Shown in pieces: positions 1 to 8,413 of a stretch of 41,430 nt of DNA. This DNA is from Leptolyngbya sp. FACHB-60 (GTDB taxonomy: Bacteria; Cyanobacteriota; Cyanobacteriia; Phormidesmidales; Phormidesmidaceae): positions 1 to 41,430 of the forward strand of contig NZ_JACJOX010000032.1 of NCBI RefSeq assembly GCF_014695775.1, given 5' to 3'. Within the stretch, counting starts at the first letter, position 1, and each line of letters opens with the position of its first letter. Below the pieces are notes generated by a model. The model saw only the letters and a program-made list of their open reading frames with translations, ran no database searches and was not told where the DNA came from. Position numbers and translations under genes: made by a program.

Positions 1-93
1 GGTTGGTTAAAAAGCCGCATTCGAAAACTCCTTCCCCATGACGATGGCTTGCGGGCTGCCATCGAGTCAATCCTCAAGCAAGCAGTGTCCTAA
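1..93 (+). CDS. C-terminal fragment of a probable transposase (5' end outside window)
   Basis: An open frame enters from the window edge and stops at TAA (91-93), giving about 30 residues. They are basic and end WLKSRIRKLLPHDDGLRAA followed by a short helix. A Trp-Leu-Lys-x-Arg-hydrophobic pattern followed by a helix is typical of the last residues of IS630-like DDE transposases, so that is the suggested identity. Only 30 residues can be seen, so the family call is weak. The other end of the window also carries a transposase C-terminus of a different type, so the region is flanked by mobile-element sequence. Confidence 0.45.
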   Translation, partial: GWLKSRIRKLLPHDDGLRAAIESILKQAVS

Positions 94-282
94 CCTAAGT
101 GGCTTTAGCTATAGCTCTGTGCGTGAAGTAGCGCTGCGCTTCCGTGGCAAATTCTGGCAGTTTGACTAGGTAGGCGTCGTCTTCCTCAGACCAAAGGATA
201 TTAGTCCGATATTAGAGTGATGTCATAGCCTTCTCACTCAAGGGGAATCTAAGCTATCTAGATCCCCCTCAAGGCTATTAGG

Positions 283-2166
283 CTACAGCAGCGTTGGCAT
301 AGTGTCGTCGTGGGCGGAGTTGGGCTTGTTGGTGATCCACACCGACTGATAGGGAGCCAGTTCATAGATGGCGCGATCATCGGTAAACCGGTGGCCGCTG
401 ATTAGGTCGTACCAGTCATCGGTGCTGACTAGATTGAGCTCACTCAGCTGTAGGTCTTGAGGCTGGTCACTCAAGTTGTGCACCGAGAAAATGCTCTGAT
501 CGCGGCTCAGACTCTGCCGCCAAAAGGCAAACAGGGCCGGGTTCATCGGGTGCAGCGTGTACTGGGTGGCGTTGGGGTGAAATGAGGTCTGCTGGCGACG
601 AATCTTGATCAGTCGCTTGAGTTCCGCCAGTACTTTGGCGTGGGAGGTGGTGGGGTCAGCCAGAGCCGTTTCTAGCGTCTTAAGATCCCACTTATAGCGG
701 TTGATGGTGCGGTTGTGACCGGTTTCTTCAACACCTTCGGTGTAGTTGTGGGTGGCCAGCAGACTATGAATATAAAAAGCGGGAATACCCTCCAGCGCCA
801 TCATGATGGTCTGGGAGCAGAGAAACCGCTCTACCTGCCACTGGTCTTCGCCCTTAACGGTACCCTTGAGGGCATCGAAAAGCGAAATGTTGAGCTCGTA
901 GGGCGACTCGGTGCCGTCGGGGCGACTGCGCATGCTGATTTTGCCACCAAAATTACGCATGGCCGCAATTAGCTGCTCATGCTCGTCGCCCGTCAGCAAC
1001 CCTTCGGCAGGGCGCATGCCAATGCCGTCGTGGGAGGCGGTGAAGTTGAAGTAGGCGCAGCCAATGGGGGCCGGCGGCATGCTCATCATCCAAGTTTTGA
1101 GGTGGTCGGCGCGGCCCTGCATGAGCGCGTTCAGCAGCAGCGGCGGCAGACTGAAGTTATAGATCATGTGGGCTTCGTTGCGGTTGCCAAAGTAGCTGAG
1201 GTTCTCGCGGTTGGGCACGTTGGTCTCGGTGATCAACGAAATGCCGGGGTCAACCAGCTGCAAGATCTCGCGGAACAGACGCACGATGGCGTGGGTTTCG
1301 GACAGGTGCATGCAGTTGGTGCTGTGCTTTTTCCACAAAAAGCCCACTGCATCGAGGCGAATGTAGCGCGCCCCGGCCTCGACGTAAGCCAGGATGATTT
1401 TGACGTACTCAATCAGCACGTCGGGGTTCTCGAAGTTGACGTCGACCTGGTCGGCACTGAAGGTCGTCCAGACGTGCTTCTCCCCTGCGGCGGTTTCTAC
1501 GGGGGTCAGCAGTGGCGAACTGCGGGGCCGCACCACCTGAGACAGGTCTTCGCTGGGGTCAGCGGTGATGAAATAGTTGCGGCCGGGCAGTTCGTTTTGC
1601 TTAAACTGCTCAAACCACTCGTGCTGGCTGGAGATGTGGTTGATCACCAGGTCGGCCATCAGGTTGAAATTGGTGGCGATCCGCTTGATGTCTGCCCAGC
1701 TGCCCAGCTCGGGGTTGACCTTGAGATAGTCAATGATAGCAAAGCCATCGTCGGAGCTGTAGGGAAAGAAGGGCAGAATGTGGACGCCGGTAATGGTGTC
1801 GTAGAGGTGGGTTTCAAGAAACTCGGCCAGCACCGACAGCGGAGGGCGATCGCCATCGCAGATGGTATCCCCATAGGTGATTAGCAGAACGTTGTTGTGG
1901 TTCCACTTTTTAAGATCTTCGCGGCCTGAGGGGCACAGAGTGTCTTTAATCAGGGCAAAGATTTCGGTGGTCAACCGCTCGGCTGTTTCCGGTGGGTAAA
2001 CCTTTTCTAGCAGGGGTTTGATGTTATTGGTCACGCGACAATAGGGTGGGCTATCTACAGAAATATCTAGCTTATTTATAGAATGATTTTGAGGGGCCGT
2101 CTGGGCTGCAACGTTTTGGTGTGAGGTGGGTGCAGATTGCTTAGTACGATTTTTAGCGACAGTCAT
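283..2166 (-). CDS. GH13 subfamily 18 sugar phosphorylase (sucrose / glucosylglycerate phosphorylase type)
   Basis: 627-residue alpha-amylase-superfamily protein. It should cleave an alpha-glucoside with phosphate to release glucose 1-phosphate in the cytoplasm. The TIM barrel begins near residue 94 (LLITYGDTICDGD). The three catalytic acids are visible: nucleophile Asp272 in RLDAVGFLWK, acid/base Glu314 in TETNVPNRENLSYFG, and transition-state stabiliser Asp380 in ASHDGIG. The TETNVPxxENxSYFG stretch resembles glucosylglycerate phosphorylases (YcjM-like) more than classical sucrose phosphorylase, but substrate cannot be fixed by eye. About 45 N-terminal residues are Gln/Ser/Asn-rich, low in complexity and lie before the catalytic domain. 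ATG start. It stands alone, with no glycosyltransferase partner nearby. In cyanobacteria such enzymes would fit turnover of compatible solutes (inference). Confidence 0.85.
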   Translation of the reverse strand: MTVAKNRTKQSAPTSHQNVAAQTAPQNHSINKLDISVDSPPYCRVTNNIKPLLEKVYPPETAERLTTEIFALIKDTLCPSGREDLKKWNHNNVLLITYGDTICDGDRPPLSVLAEFLETHLYDTITGVHILPFFPYSSDDGFAIIDYLKVNPELGSWADIKRIATNFNLMADLVINHISSQHEWFEQFKQNELPGRNYFITADPSEDLSQVVRPRSSPLLTPVETAAGEKHVWTTFSADQVDVNFENPDVLIEYVKIILAYVEAGARYIRLDAVGFLWKKHSTNCMHLSETHAIVRLFREILQLVDPGISLITETNVPNRENLSYFGNRNEAHMIYNFSLPPLLLNALMQGRADHLKTWMMSMPPAPIGCAYFNFTASHDGIGMRPAEGLLTGDEHEQLIAAMRNFGGKISMRSRPDGTESPYELNISLFDALKGTVKGEDQWQVERFLCSQTIMMALEGIPAFYIHSLLATHNYTEGVEETGHNRTINRYKWDLKTLETALADPTTSHAKVLAELKRLIKIRRQQTSFHPNATQYTLHPMNPALFAFWRQSLSRDQSIFSVHNLSDQPQDLQLSELNLVSTDDWYDLISGHRFTDDRAIYELAPYQSVWITNKPNSAHDDTMPTLL

Positions 2167-2960
2167 ATTAACCTACAGTTTTCAGTAGTGGTTTACGGTA
2201 GTCTTTGCATCAAAAAGCAGTTGCCGCCGGGGGGATATTTCCCCCGAACAGCGCCTGATGGTAAGCATTGACGGCCTACCCAGTAGGGCTAACCAGCTAG
2301 CCTATTGGGTGGGCCGCTTTGGGCCCAAAGCATGACGAGTAAACAGCTGCACCATCCCGTCGTATCGGCTTGGGAAATTGGATGGTACAAGCGTTTGCGT
2401 TGTTGCTAGAGCTGCTGTGGACTAATGCCACGCAATTACCATCGATGAGTTCCGAGGATTCCCGCCGCTAGGGGCGAAGAAAACACGGGGTAACGGTGGC
2501 AATGGCTAAATAACAGAGTTTTAGTGACGAATTTCAGATAGATGTTGTTTCGATCGCTGCGTAACGGCAGGTGATGACCGTCACACTTTTTCTCCCTGGG
2601 ATAGTTCTGATGGTGGCATAGGTCACTTTAAAGCGTTGGCGCTAGGCCACGAAGTTCATAGCTTCTTAGGTATATCTTCGGAGTCTTCACAAAGCCTTGA
2701 GCACAGAGTCTTGAGGTGGACTGCATACAATACACAGCTGGAGCGTTTGTGCTGTGAGTACCTATAGATGAGGTTGAAATTTTAGAACGCTACTGAAGGG
2801 GCGATCGCGCAATTCTAAGGCCGGCTGCGTCTACGGTCAAACCTATACGGATCTGCGCAACTTCTACAAAATCGTGGGTCAACGGCTTGCCCTGCGATCG
2901 CCAAGATCTGGCGAGGGGGAAATGAGAGAATGGGGGTTCAGCGATGGTCTTTTGACCAGC
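2167..2960. other. Gene-free stretch of about 790 bp
   Basis: No convincing gene. Just upstream of the sugar phosphorylase there is a G5/C5 hairpin (about 2228-2246) that may lie in its leader. From about 2800 to 2950 one plus-strand frame stays open and reads VYGQTYTDLRNFYKIVGQRL around 2841-2900. It has no start codon or RBS, so it may be a decayed coding remnant. Confidence 0.4.
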
Positions 2961-3069
2961 AGTCTGTCAAACCGAAGTTGACAGGTTTATAGGGGTAAAG
3001 GGTCAAGGTCAATGGTTTGAGGCTTTCTGTGAACCTTGCACCTTAAACCCTTGACCCTTCACCCCTAAC
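2961..3069 (+). repeat. Dispersed hairpin repeat, copy 1
   Basis: Begins with AGTCTGTCAAACCGAAG then TTGACAG, matching the heads of copies at 18029 and 34935 (minus). The body is a long imperfect hairpin: GGGGTAAAGGGTCAAGG on the left, CCCTTGACCCTTCACCCC on the right. It lies 26 bp beyond the stop of the papain-like gene on the minus strand, where a terminator would be expected. The body is built of 6-7-base CCTTRAA/ACCCTT-like words, like cyanobacterial short tandemly repeated sequences. Confidence 0.75.
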
Positions 3070-3094
3070 TCATCCACCCCATACCCATCAACCC

Positions 3095-4198
3095 CTATTT
3101 CCCAGTCACGACGCCCCACATATAGTCTTCAAAGGAGCCTTCGCCTAGGTCTACGGAGAAAATCTTCCCCCAGCTGTAGCACTTAAAGCGAATGTGGCCG
3201 CTGTCATGCTTATACCAAACGCCGTTGTCAATGCTGAGGTCGCCTTGGTAAGCAACCCAGTGGTTAGGATAAGCCACGGTGGGCGCACTACCGCCGAGCA
3301 TAGCGGCGTCGATCAGGATAAAAGCCACACCCCCCTGGCGACGGGCAGCGTCTGCGCTTTTCATGGCGTCAAATTCGCCATAGACAAAGGTGGATTCGAA
3401 ATCAACCTGGCTGTAGCCCAAAACTTCAGAAATCCAGCCCTTCATTTCCCAGGGGGTGGTGATGCCAGCAACGTTGTTTTCGAGGCTGCCAGAGTCGCCA
3501 GTGACCGGAAAGATCAGGTTTTCGGCATCGCGCAGGGTAGCAATCAACATCCAGTCGGCGGCAGACATGCCAGAGCGAATTTTGCTCTGCCGAAGCCCGT
3601 CGGAGGGGCGCACGGTTTTAGTGCGTCCACGGAATTGGCCAGTTTCGTAGAGAGAGCGGCAGAAGTCAACGTAGCGGGCGGGCTGTTTAGACACCAGCTC
3701 AAACACAATGGCGGTGGGGCCGCAGAAGGGGGTGTAGTTTTGGTCAATGTTGAGCGGGTTGGCCACCGTAGCGCGAATGTCTTGAATCAGCTCGGATTTG
3801 GTGATTTGAGGCCATACTCCCGGTTGGGAAGATTGCTCAAAGGCGGCGATCGCCGCGGCAACCGGGTCAACGTCAGGTATATCAACGACCTGGTAGCGCA
3901 GTTGGTAGTTAGCCCCATCGCGGGTAAACGCGGCGGTAGCGCCCGAGGTTAGCCCAGAGGTGATACGAACGGAGCCTAAAAAATCGTCGGCGTCGGGGGA
4001 GTCTTCGTCCCAAAGTTTAATGTCTACACCGTTGTTAAAGGCGTAGGTTTGGTTGAGAGACCAGGTTTGCCCATTGTTGAGGCTGCGCTTGAGGTGGGGC
4101 TGCAACGTGCCATCCACAAGAACTTCGAGGCGGCACTCGTCGGCACCCCAGTCCTCGGTTTCGTTGCACTTGAGCTGGCCCAAAATTAATTGACGCAT
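3095..4198 (-). CDS. C2-like domain plus papain-fold (C39-like) cysteine peptidase-like protein
   Basis: 367 residues, no signal peptide or membrane segment. The N-terminal ~100 residues look like a beta-sandwich of the C2/PLAT kind, with an acidic loop LWDEDSPDADDFLGS (residues 62-76) suited to calcium binding. The C-terminal ~230 residues carry papain-like landmarks: Cys159 in the helix-start motif YTPFCGPTAIVF and His313 in YPNHWVAYQG, followed by a strand ending in SWGKIFSVDL that could supply the third catalytic residue. Peptidase, transglutaminase-like or toxin activity cannot be told apart. A calcium-sensing domain in front of a papain-like domain suggests a secreted or injected effector, or a calcium-activated protease (inference). 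Solitary gene, ATG start, followed by repeat copy 1. Confidence 0.6.
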   Translation of the reverse strand: MRQLILGQLKCNETEDWGADECRLEVLVDGTLQPHLKRSLNNGQTWSLNQTYAFNNGVDIKLWDEDSPDADDFLGSVRITSGLTSGATAAFTRDGANYQLRYQVVDIPDVDPVAAAIAAFEQSSQPGVWPQITKSELIQDIRATVANPLNIDQNYTPFCGPTAIVFELVSKQPARYVDFCRSLYETGQFRGRTKTVRPSDGLRQSKIRSGMSAADWMLIATLRDAENLIFPVTGDSGSLENNVAGITTPWEMKGWISEVLGYSQVDFESTFVYGEFDAMKSADAARRQGGVAFILIDAAMLGGSAPTVAYPNHWVAYQGDLSIDNGVWYKHDSGHIRFKCYSWGKIFSVDLGEGSFEDYMWGVVTGK

Positions 4199-4997
4199 GG
4201 GGAGATTCCTTAGGGTGAATATGTTGACTTCAAAAACTTCACCCCGTCCCCATAAATTTACTGACTCAACCCAACCTTTGAGACCAGAGAAAAATTTGGC
4301 ACAGCGCTATCTGGACAGTCAGCCTTGAACGGGCTAAGCAGCGCTTCACAAGTTGCATTCAGCTTTTGAAAGAGCTGTAATTATCGATTCTCTTTGAGCT
4401 TTTTGCTGCTTGTAGGCGAACACCATAAAACCGTCGGCGTAGCCAAGCTGCCTTGATTGAATTAAGAAACAGAAGTCGAATTTGACTCAGAACCGGCTTG
4501 TAGTAAAAGAACGAAAATAGAAGAGCGAAAAATGAAAAAATGATCTAAAGGCTTGAGCCCTAACATTTTGAGCTGTTTTAGGCCCAGGCTTCACTTGCTA
4601 TGGTCACAAATTACCGACCAGCTGCTGGCAGGTGTGCAAATTTCGCGATCGCCGCCAAGCCTACTGCATTCTGCGCACCTCGATCGCGCTTGCTGAGGCG
4701 ATGTGAAGAACGGCTTGGGGTTTACGGGCAGCAGCGTCGGTGGCAGCGACAGCATTCAGCCAGTTGCAGAAGTGATAGCGGCGCTGGTGGGAGCGTAGGC
4801 GAATGAAGGGTGGGGGATGGAGTTAAGAAATTGGTCGTGGGAAATTTTTGGGGTTCCGGCTACTCTCAACATCATGGGCTCAAGGATGGTAGCCGCCTGG
4901 TGACGAGCTCCCATGGGTAGCTCGATCTAGACAATTAGGCTAAAGCTGAGCGCCTTTTGAAGCAGCACTAAAAACGCTCAGCTCGGCAGCATTTAAG
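4199..4997. other. Gene-free stretch of about 800 bp
   Basis: No supported gene. One 68-codon plus-strand frame near 4600-4806 lacks an RBS, any recognisable composition and any protein signature, and is treated as chance. The only clear structure is the hairpin at 4944-4983. Confidence 0.5.
4944..4983 (-). terminator. Possible terminator hairpin after the ABM-like gene
   Basis: Perfect 9-bp arms AGCTGAGCG (4944-4952) and CGCTCAGCT (4975-4983) with a 22-nt loop, placed 14 bp beyond the stop of the minus-strand ABM-like gene. There is no clear U-tract, so a Rho-independent role is only possible. Confidence 0.35.
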
Positions 4998-5351
4998 CTA
5001 TTTGGCCCCAGCACTGGTAGCGGCCAAAATTTGGGGCAGGCCAATTTCGCTACATACTTCGTAGAACGAGGTCACGGGCGGCGTCTCAAACAGGTGGGCG
5101 ATTTTGCCCAAGATCTTTTGATAGACTTCGCTTTGGTTATCGTCCATATCCTCAATGCTATCCCAGAGAATGATGGCGATGCCGCGATCGCTGCCGGGTT
5201 CTTGCAGCAGGTAAGCTCCTTGGAAACCTTTGGTGTAGGTCGATACCGCCTTTTCATAAAGCTGGCGGGCTTCGCTAAAACAGCCGGGTTTAAACTCCCC
5301 AATAGCTACATAAGCGTACTTGTGGCGCAAAAAATCGTCGAAGTCAGTCAT
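4998..5351 (-). CDS. Small ferredoxin-like (ABM/Dabb-type) hypothetical protein
   Basis: 117 residues. The order of secondary structure, with AYVAIGEFKPGCFSEARQLYEKAV, then GAYLLQEPGSDRGIAIILWDS, then a final helix, resembles the dimeric alpha-beta barrel fold of antibiotic-biosynthesis-monooxygenase-like proteins. The strand GIAIILWDSIEDM matches the usual 'IxxWxSxED' edge of that fold. No substrate can be named and many such proteins have no known role. ATG start. Followed by a possible hairpin terminator. Its divergent neighbour region is short and no operon partner is visible. Confidence 0.6.
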   Translation of the reverse strand: MTDFDDFLRHKYAYVAIGEFKPGCFSEARQLYEKAVSTYTKGFQGAYLLQEPGSDRGIAIILWDSIEDMDDNQSEVYQKILGKIAHLFETPPVTSFYEVCSEIGLPQILAATSAGAK

Positions 5352-5441
5352 AAATGGAATCAGTCCTAGGTCTCATCGTAGATCTAGTGTCGATCAGATG
5401 TTGACACCCAATCCTTTTTCTTACCTAGGCTTTAGATTCTG

Positions 5442-5948
5442 TTACCGATCTTCTAACAGACGCTGCCCCCAAGCTTTGAGCGCTAGCCCTAACCCCACCC
5501 GAGCCCGCTGCCAGCTCTGCATGAACCGCTGACCCCAGCCTTTGGCCTTGGGCAACGTCACCACGATCGCCCCGCCCCGGTAGGCCACCTGCACCTGGCG
5601 ATCGAGCACTCGCTCGGGCAGCGGCACCGTCTGCTGAAAATAGTTGATCCCCAGACTCTGAATCAGCGGACTACGGTAGCCCGACTGCCGCTGGCCCGAA
5701 AACGTCAGCGACTTGCCAGTGACCCGCACCTGCACAGCCTGGGGCTCTACACCCGGCAAAAAGGCTGTTACCACCAGAGCGTTGGCGGTGTCTTCAATCT
5801 CAATGGAGGGCAGCTGTACTCGGCCTGTGGGGGACAGCCCAAGGGGCATCAGGGCAGCAGCGATAGCATTCATCTGGGCCTGGGCTGCACCCAAACTCCA
5901 CATGGACTGAGCATTCGGGGGTTGAGACGATGATTGCCAAGTGGCCAT
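5442..5948 (-). CDS. Hsp20 / alpha-crystallin family small heat-shock protein
   Basis: 168 residues. Residues ~47-135 form an alpha-crystallin domain: PSIEIEDTANALVVTAFLPGVEPQAVQVRV, then SLTFSGQR, then a terminal strand GAIVVTLPKA of the conserved 'G(V/I)L.V.LPK' type. Hsp20 proteins are ATP-independent holdases that bind unfolding proteins. The C-terminus is odd. Instead of a short flexible tail with an IxI motif there is a basic, Trp-rich amphipathic helix of ~30 residues (WGQRFMQSWQRARVG and on), which may change oligomerisation or membrane contact. Divergent from dinB, with about 125 bp between starts. Confidence 0.85.
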   Translation of the reverse strand: MATWQSSSQPPNAQSMWSLGAAQAQMNAIAAALMPLGLSPTGRVQLPSIEIEDTANALVVTAFLPGVEPQAVQVRVTGKSLTFSGQRQSGYRSPLIQSLGINYFQQTVPLPERVLDRQVQVAYRGGAIVVTLPKAKGWGQRFMQSWQRARVGLGLALKAWGQRLLEDR

Positions 5949-6074
5949 AGCCCTAACTCTCTGTTTTCTATACTTAAATCATCGCGGCAAGTCCGCTATT
6001 CCGTAGGGAGGAAAGCCCCCTGTCCTAAGGTGGTATAACCGCCATGCTCCGCTAGTCAATGTCCGCGATCGCTG

Positions 6075-7142
6075 ATGCGAAAAATTATCCATGTCGATAT
6101 GGACGCTTTCTACGCTTCCGTAGAGCAGCGAGACTTTCCCCAGTACCGAGGCCGGCCCCTGGTAGTTGGCGGTCGTCCTGAGCAGCGGGGGGCCGTCGCG
6201 GCAGCCAGCTACGAGGCCCGCAAGTACGGCATTCATTCCGCTATGCCCGCCCGCATCGCCCAGCAGCGTTGCCCCGAGCTGATCTTTGCTCGACCTCGCT
6301 TCGACGTTTATAAAGAAGTCTCGGGTCAAATTCGAGAAATTTTTCACCGCTACACCGATCTAGTCGAACCGCTGTCTCTTGACGAAGCTTACTTGGATGT
6401 CACTACCAACGCCCTAGAGGAGCCCTCAGCCCTGGTGCTGGCCCGTGCCATCAAGGCCGACATCCACAGCACCACCCAGCTCACGGCCTCGGCGGGGGTG
6501 TCGGTCAACAAGTTTCTCGCCAAAATGGCTAGCGGCCAAAACAAACCCGACGGCCTCACCCTGATTTTGCCTGAGCAGGCCGAGGCCTTTGTTGCCGCCC
6601 TGCCCATCGAAAAGTTTCACGGCATTGGCTCTGTCACCGCCCGCAAAATGCACGCCCTGGGTATTGTCACCGGGGCCGACCTGCGCCAGTGGGCTGAGGC
6701 CGACTTGGTGCAGCACTTTGGCAAGGTGGGGCACTTCTACTACCGCGTCGCCCACGGCCAGGACGATCGCCCCGTCAACCCCAACCGCATTCGCAAATCG
6801 CTCGGGGCCGAGCGATCGTTCTCGCCCGACCTGACCACTTTGGCTGACATGCTAACCGCCCTCGATCGCGTCGCCGACGAGGTGATCAGCCGCCTGCAAG
6901 AACAGCGCCGCCGGGGCTACACCCTCACCCTCAAGGTCAAGTACGCTAACTATCGGCAGATCACGCGCAGCCGCACCTTTGTCACCGCCATTGGCGCTGA
7001 GTCGCCCATTTTGCAATGGGCCGAAGAAATGCTATTGGCCCATTGCGATCGCAGCCAGCCCGTTCGCCTGCTCGGCCTCATCCTCTCTAACCTAGAACCG
7101 ACCGGAGGGCCCGACCATGTGCAGCTGTCCCTAGAAGTTTAG
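6075..7142 (+). CDS. dinB: DNA polymerase IV (Y-family, translesion)
   Basis: 355 residues, close to the family length. The N-terminus IIHVDMDAFYASVEQRD carries the first catalytic Asp of Y-family polymerases. SLDEAYLDVT (about residue 103) supplies the catalytic Asp-Glu pair. ASAGVSVNKFLAKMASGQNKP is the conserved palm segment, followed by the helix-hairpin-helix thumb (GIGSVTARKMHALGI) and a little-finger domain. The C-terminus ends without an obvious clamp-binding peptide of the QLVLGL kind. ATG start directly after a HIP1 site. No LexA-like box was recognised upstream. Function: error-prone bypass of template lesions. Confidence 0.95.
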   Translation: MRKIIHVDMDAFYASVEQRDFPQYRGRPLVVGGRPEQRGAVAAASYEARKYGIHSAMPARIAQQRCPELIFARPRFDVYKEVSGQIREIFHRYTDLVEPLSLDEAYLDVTTNALEEPSALVLARAIKADIHSTTQLTASAGVSVNKFLAKMASGQNKPDGLTLILPEQAEAFVAALPIEKFHGIGSVTARKMHALGIVTGADLRQWAEADLVQHFGKVGHFYYRVAHGQDDRPVNPNRIRKSLGAERSFSPDLTTLADMLTALDRVADEVISRLQEQRRRGYTLTLKVKYANYRQITRSRTFVTAIGAESPILQWAEEMLLAHCDRSQPVRLLGLILSNLEPTGGPDHVQLSLEV

Positions 7143-7150
7143 GACGCCAC

Positions 7151-7669
7151 CTAGGCTACCCCTTGGCTTAACGTCAGCAGCGCCGTATAGACGCAGGCTC
7201 CAGCACCGACAAGGTAGACAAACCAAGTCAGGAAGAACCCGATCGCCCGACCCGGCGACGGCCCATAGGTTTTAATCAGTCCCCAGGCGTGAGCGATGCG
7301 AGCCACAGTCAGCGTAATGCCCAACATCCACACTAGCCAGGCTGAAGCCTGAATCAATTCCAGTGCCAAAATGAACAGTAGGGCGAGGGGAACGTGCTCA
7401 ACAAAATTGCCGTAGGCCCGCACTTTGCGCTGCAACAGGCCATCGTCGCCAGTCTTAGGGGCCACTATTTTTTGCGCATAGCCTTCGACAAAGGCAGCCC
7501 ATTTACCTGGGTTTTCTAGGTAGTCTGGCTGGTTTGAGACATCGGCTTGAGATGCTCCGTGCCAAATGCGAGTGCTGGTGCGCTCCATCACTACTAGGTA
7601 AGACAGGGCTAGGGCAATGAAGCCGTGCAAGCCAATAAACAAGGTTGAGATGGGAATGAGGTTAGCCAT
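7151..7669 (-). CDS. MAPEG-family membrane protein
   Basis: 172 residues from the ATG chosen here. The frame extends 16 codons further to a TTG at 7717, but that extension starts with a weaker codon and an unlikely sequence. Four hydrophobic segments are seen. The loop RKVRAYGNFVEHVPLALLFILALEL is the MAPEG hallmark (eicosanoid/glutathione metabolism family), with the conserved Arg, Asn and Glu-His cluster. Bacterial members are inner-membrane trimers of mostly unknown substrate, some with glutathione transferase activity. It converges on dinB with only 8 bp between stops. Confidence 0.8.
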   Translation of the reverse strand: MANLIPISTLFIGLHGFIALALSYLVVMERTSTRIWHGASQADVSNQPDYLENPGKWAAFVEGYAQKIVAPKTGDDGLLQRKVRAYGNFVEHVPLALLFILALELIQASAWLVWMLGITLTVARIAHAWGLIKTYGPSPGRAIGFFLTWFVYLVGAGACVYTALLTLSQGVA

Positions 7670-7768
7670 ACAGCTCACCCAATTGAGTAGCTGCCAAAAT
7701 TTAACCACAAAACTCAAAGGCCGTTGACAACGGAGAGGGAGGGCCTTCTATCGGTTCAAACTGTACAG

Positions 7769-7972
7769 CTAGTCAGCTTTTTGCCCTAACCCCTGCCAAA
7801 GCGCGGCTTCGCTGGGCATCACCAAACTTTGGCCTGACGTTTCGGCCTGCTCGATCGCAACTAGGGTCGTGGCAGTGCCGACAAAAGTGGCGGCGGCAAA
7901 GACAGCGGCAACAGTGGCTACCATCTCTAGGCGGTGAAGGGCGATCGCAACTTGAGGATCTTGAAATCTCAT
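7769..7972 (-). CDS. Small single-span membrane protein candidate
   Basis: 67 residues, ATG start. An amphipathic N-terminus (RFQDPQVAIALHRLEM) leads into one hydrophobic span, VATVAAVFAAATFVGTATTL, then a polar tail. The composition is protein-like rather than random, but there is no strong Shine-Dalgarno sequence and another frame is open over the same bases. Not recognised; could be chance. Confidence 0.4.
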   Translation of the reverse strand: MRFQDPQVAIALHRLEMVATVAAVFAAATFVGTATTLVAIEQAETSGQSLVMPSEAALWQGLGQKAD

Positions 7973-8413
7973 CAGACGGCACGAGAAGGAAATTATCTGA
8001 TCTAATTCTATCGTTTTTGTAGCTAAAGATACAGAAATTCTCCAGAAACCTTTTTCAATTTTTTACTGCGCAGTTGCAACAAACGCAGTGTGGCAGCGCA
8101 GAAAAGCCATCAGCGCAGGTGTTTTGTAAGCACTTACACAGAGCATTTGTGAGTTCGCTATTAGTCTTTCCCTATGAAAAAGATTTATTTGTCGGCAACC
8201 CTTTTCTTGGCGATTTCAGCTCACTGAGCTTAGGCTTGCCCGCGTTTAAGTTTTTCCAATGCTGACGAAAGTTCCCAGGTTTTCTAACCTATTAGCGCGC
8301 TTTTGAATAGATCTTGGCCCTATGGCTGAGACTGCGACCACGCTAGTTTATTGCCAATTCAATGCGGCTAGATTGGGTTTCTGGGGCAATCATCTATCTG
8401 GAGTTGAGTAATC
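7973..8413. other. Gene-free stretch upstream of the nitrate permease
   Basis: About 440 bp with no supported gene. It holds the interrupted palindrome TGTAAG-CA-CTTACA at 8125-8138. Its arms resemble the NtcA half-sites GTA/TAC, but the spacing is N6 rather than the N8 of the NtcA consensus, so NtcA control of nrtP is not supported by this site. Confidence 0.35.

Noticed and set aside
979..1884. Long open frame (301 codons) on the plus strand opposite the sugar phosphorylase gene
   Set aside because: It lies fully inside the GH13 gene on the other strand, is poor in recognisable motifs and reflects GC-rich codon shadowing.
2961..3069. Heptamer-like repeats considered as a CRISPR array
   Set aside because: Words of 6-7 bases pair into a hairpin; there are no regular repeats of 25-40 bp with unique spacers.
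3194..3952. 252-codon plus-strand frame opposite the papain-like gene
   Set aside because: Antisense shadow; composition rich in Gly/Val/His/Asn without any domain, while the minus-strand frame has clear catalytic motifs.
6000..6060. GGAGGAAAGCCCCC stretch between hsp20 and dinB that recalls the 5' motif of RNase P RNA
   Set aside because: The space is only about 125 bp, far too short for RNase P RNA, and the remaining conserved segments are absent.
8125..8138. TGTAAG-CA-CTTACA palindrome as an NtcA site for nrtP
   Set aside because: NtcA sites are GTA-N8-TAC; here the spacing is N6 and the site lies about 280 bp upstream without a positioned -10 box.
8074..8265. 63-codon plus-strand ORF upstream of nrtP
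   Set aside because: No RBS, no hydrophobic or domain pattern, and biased towards Cys/Phe as in chance frames.
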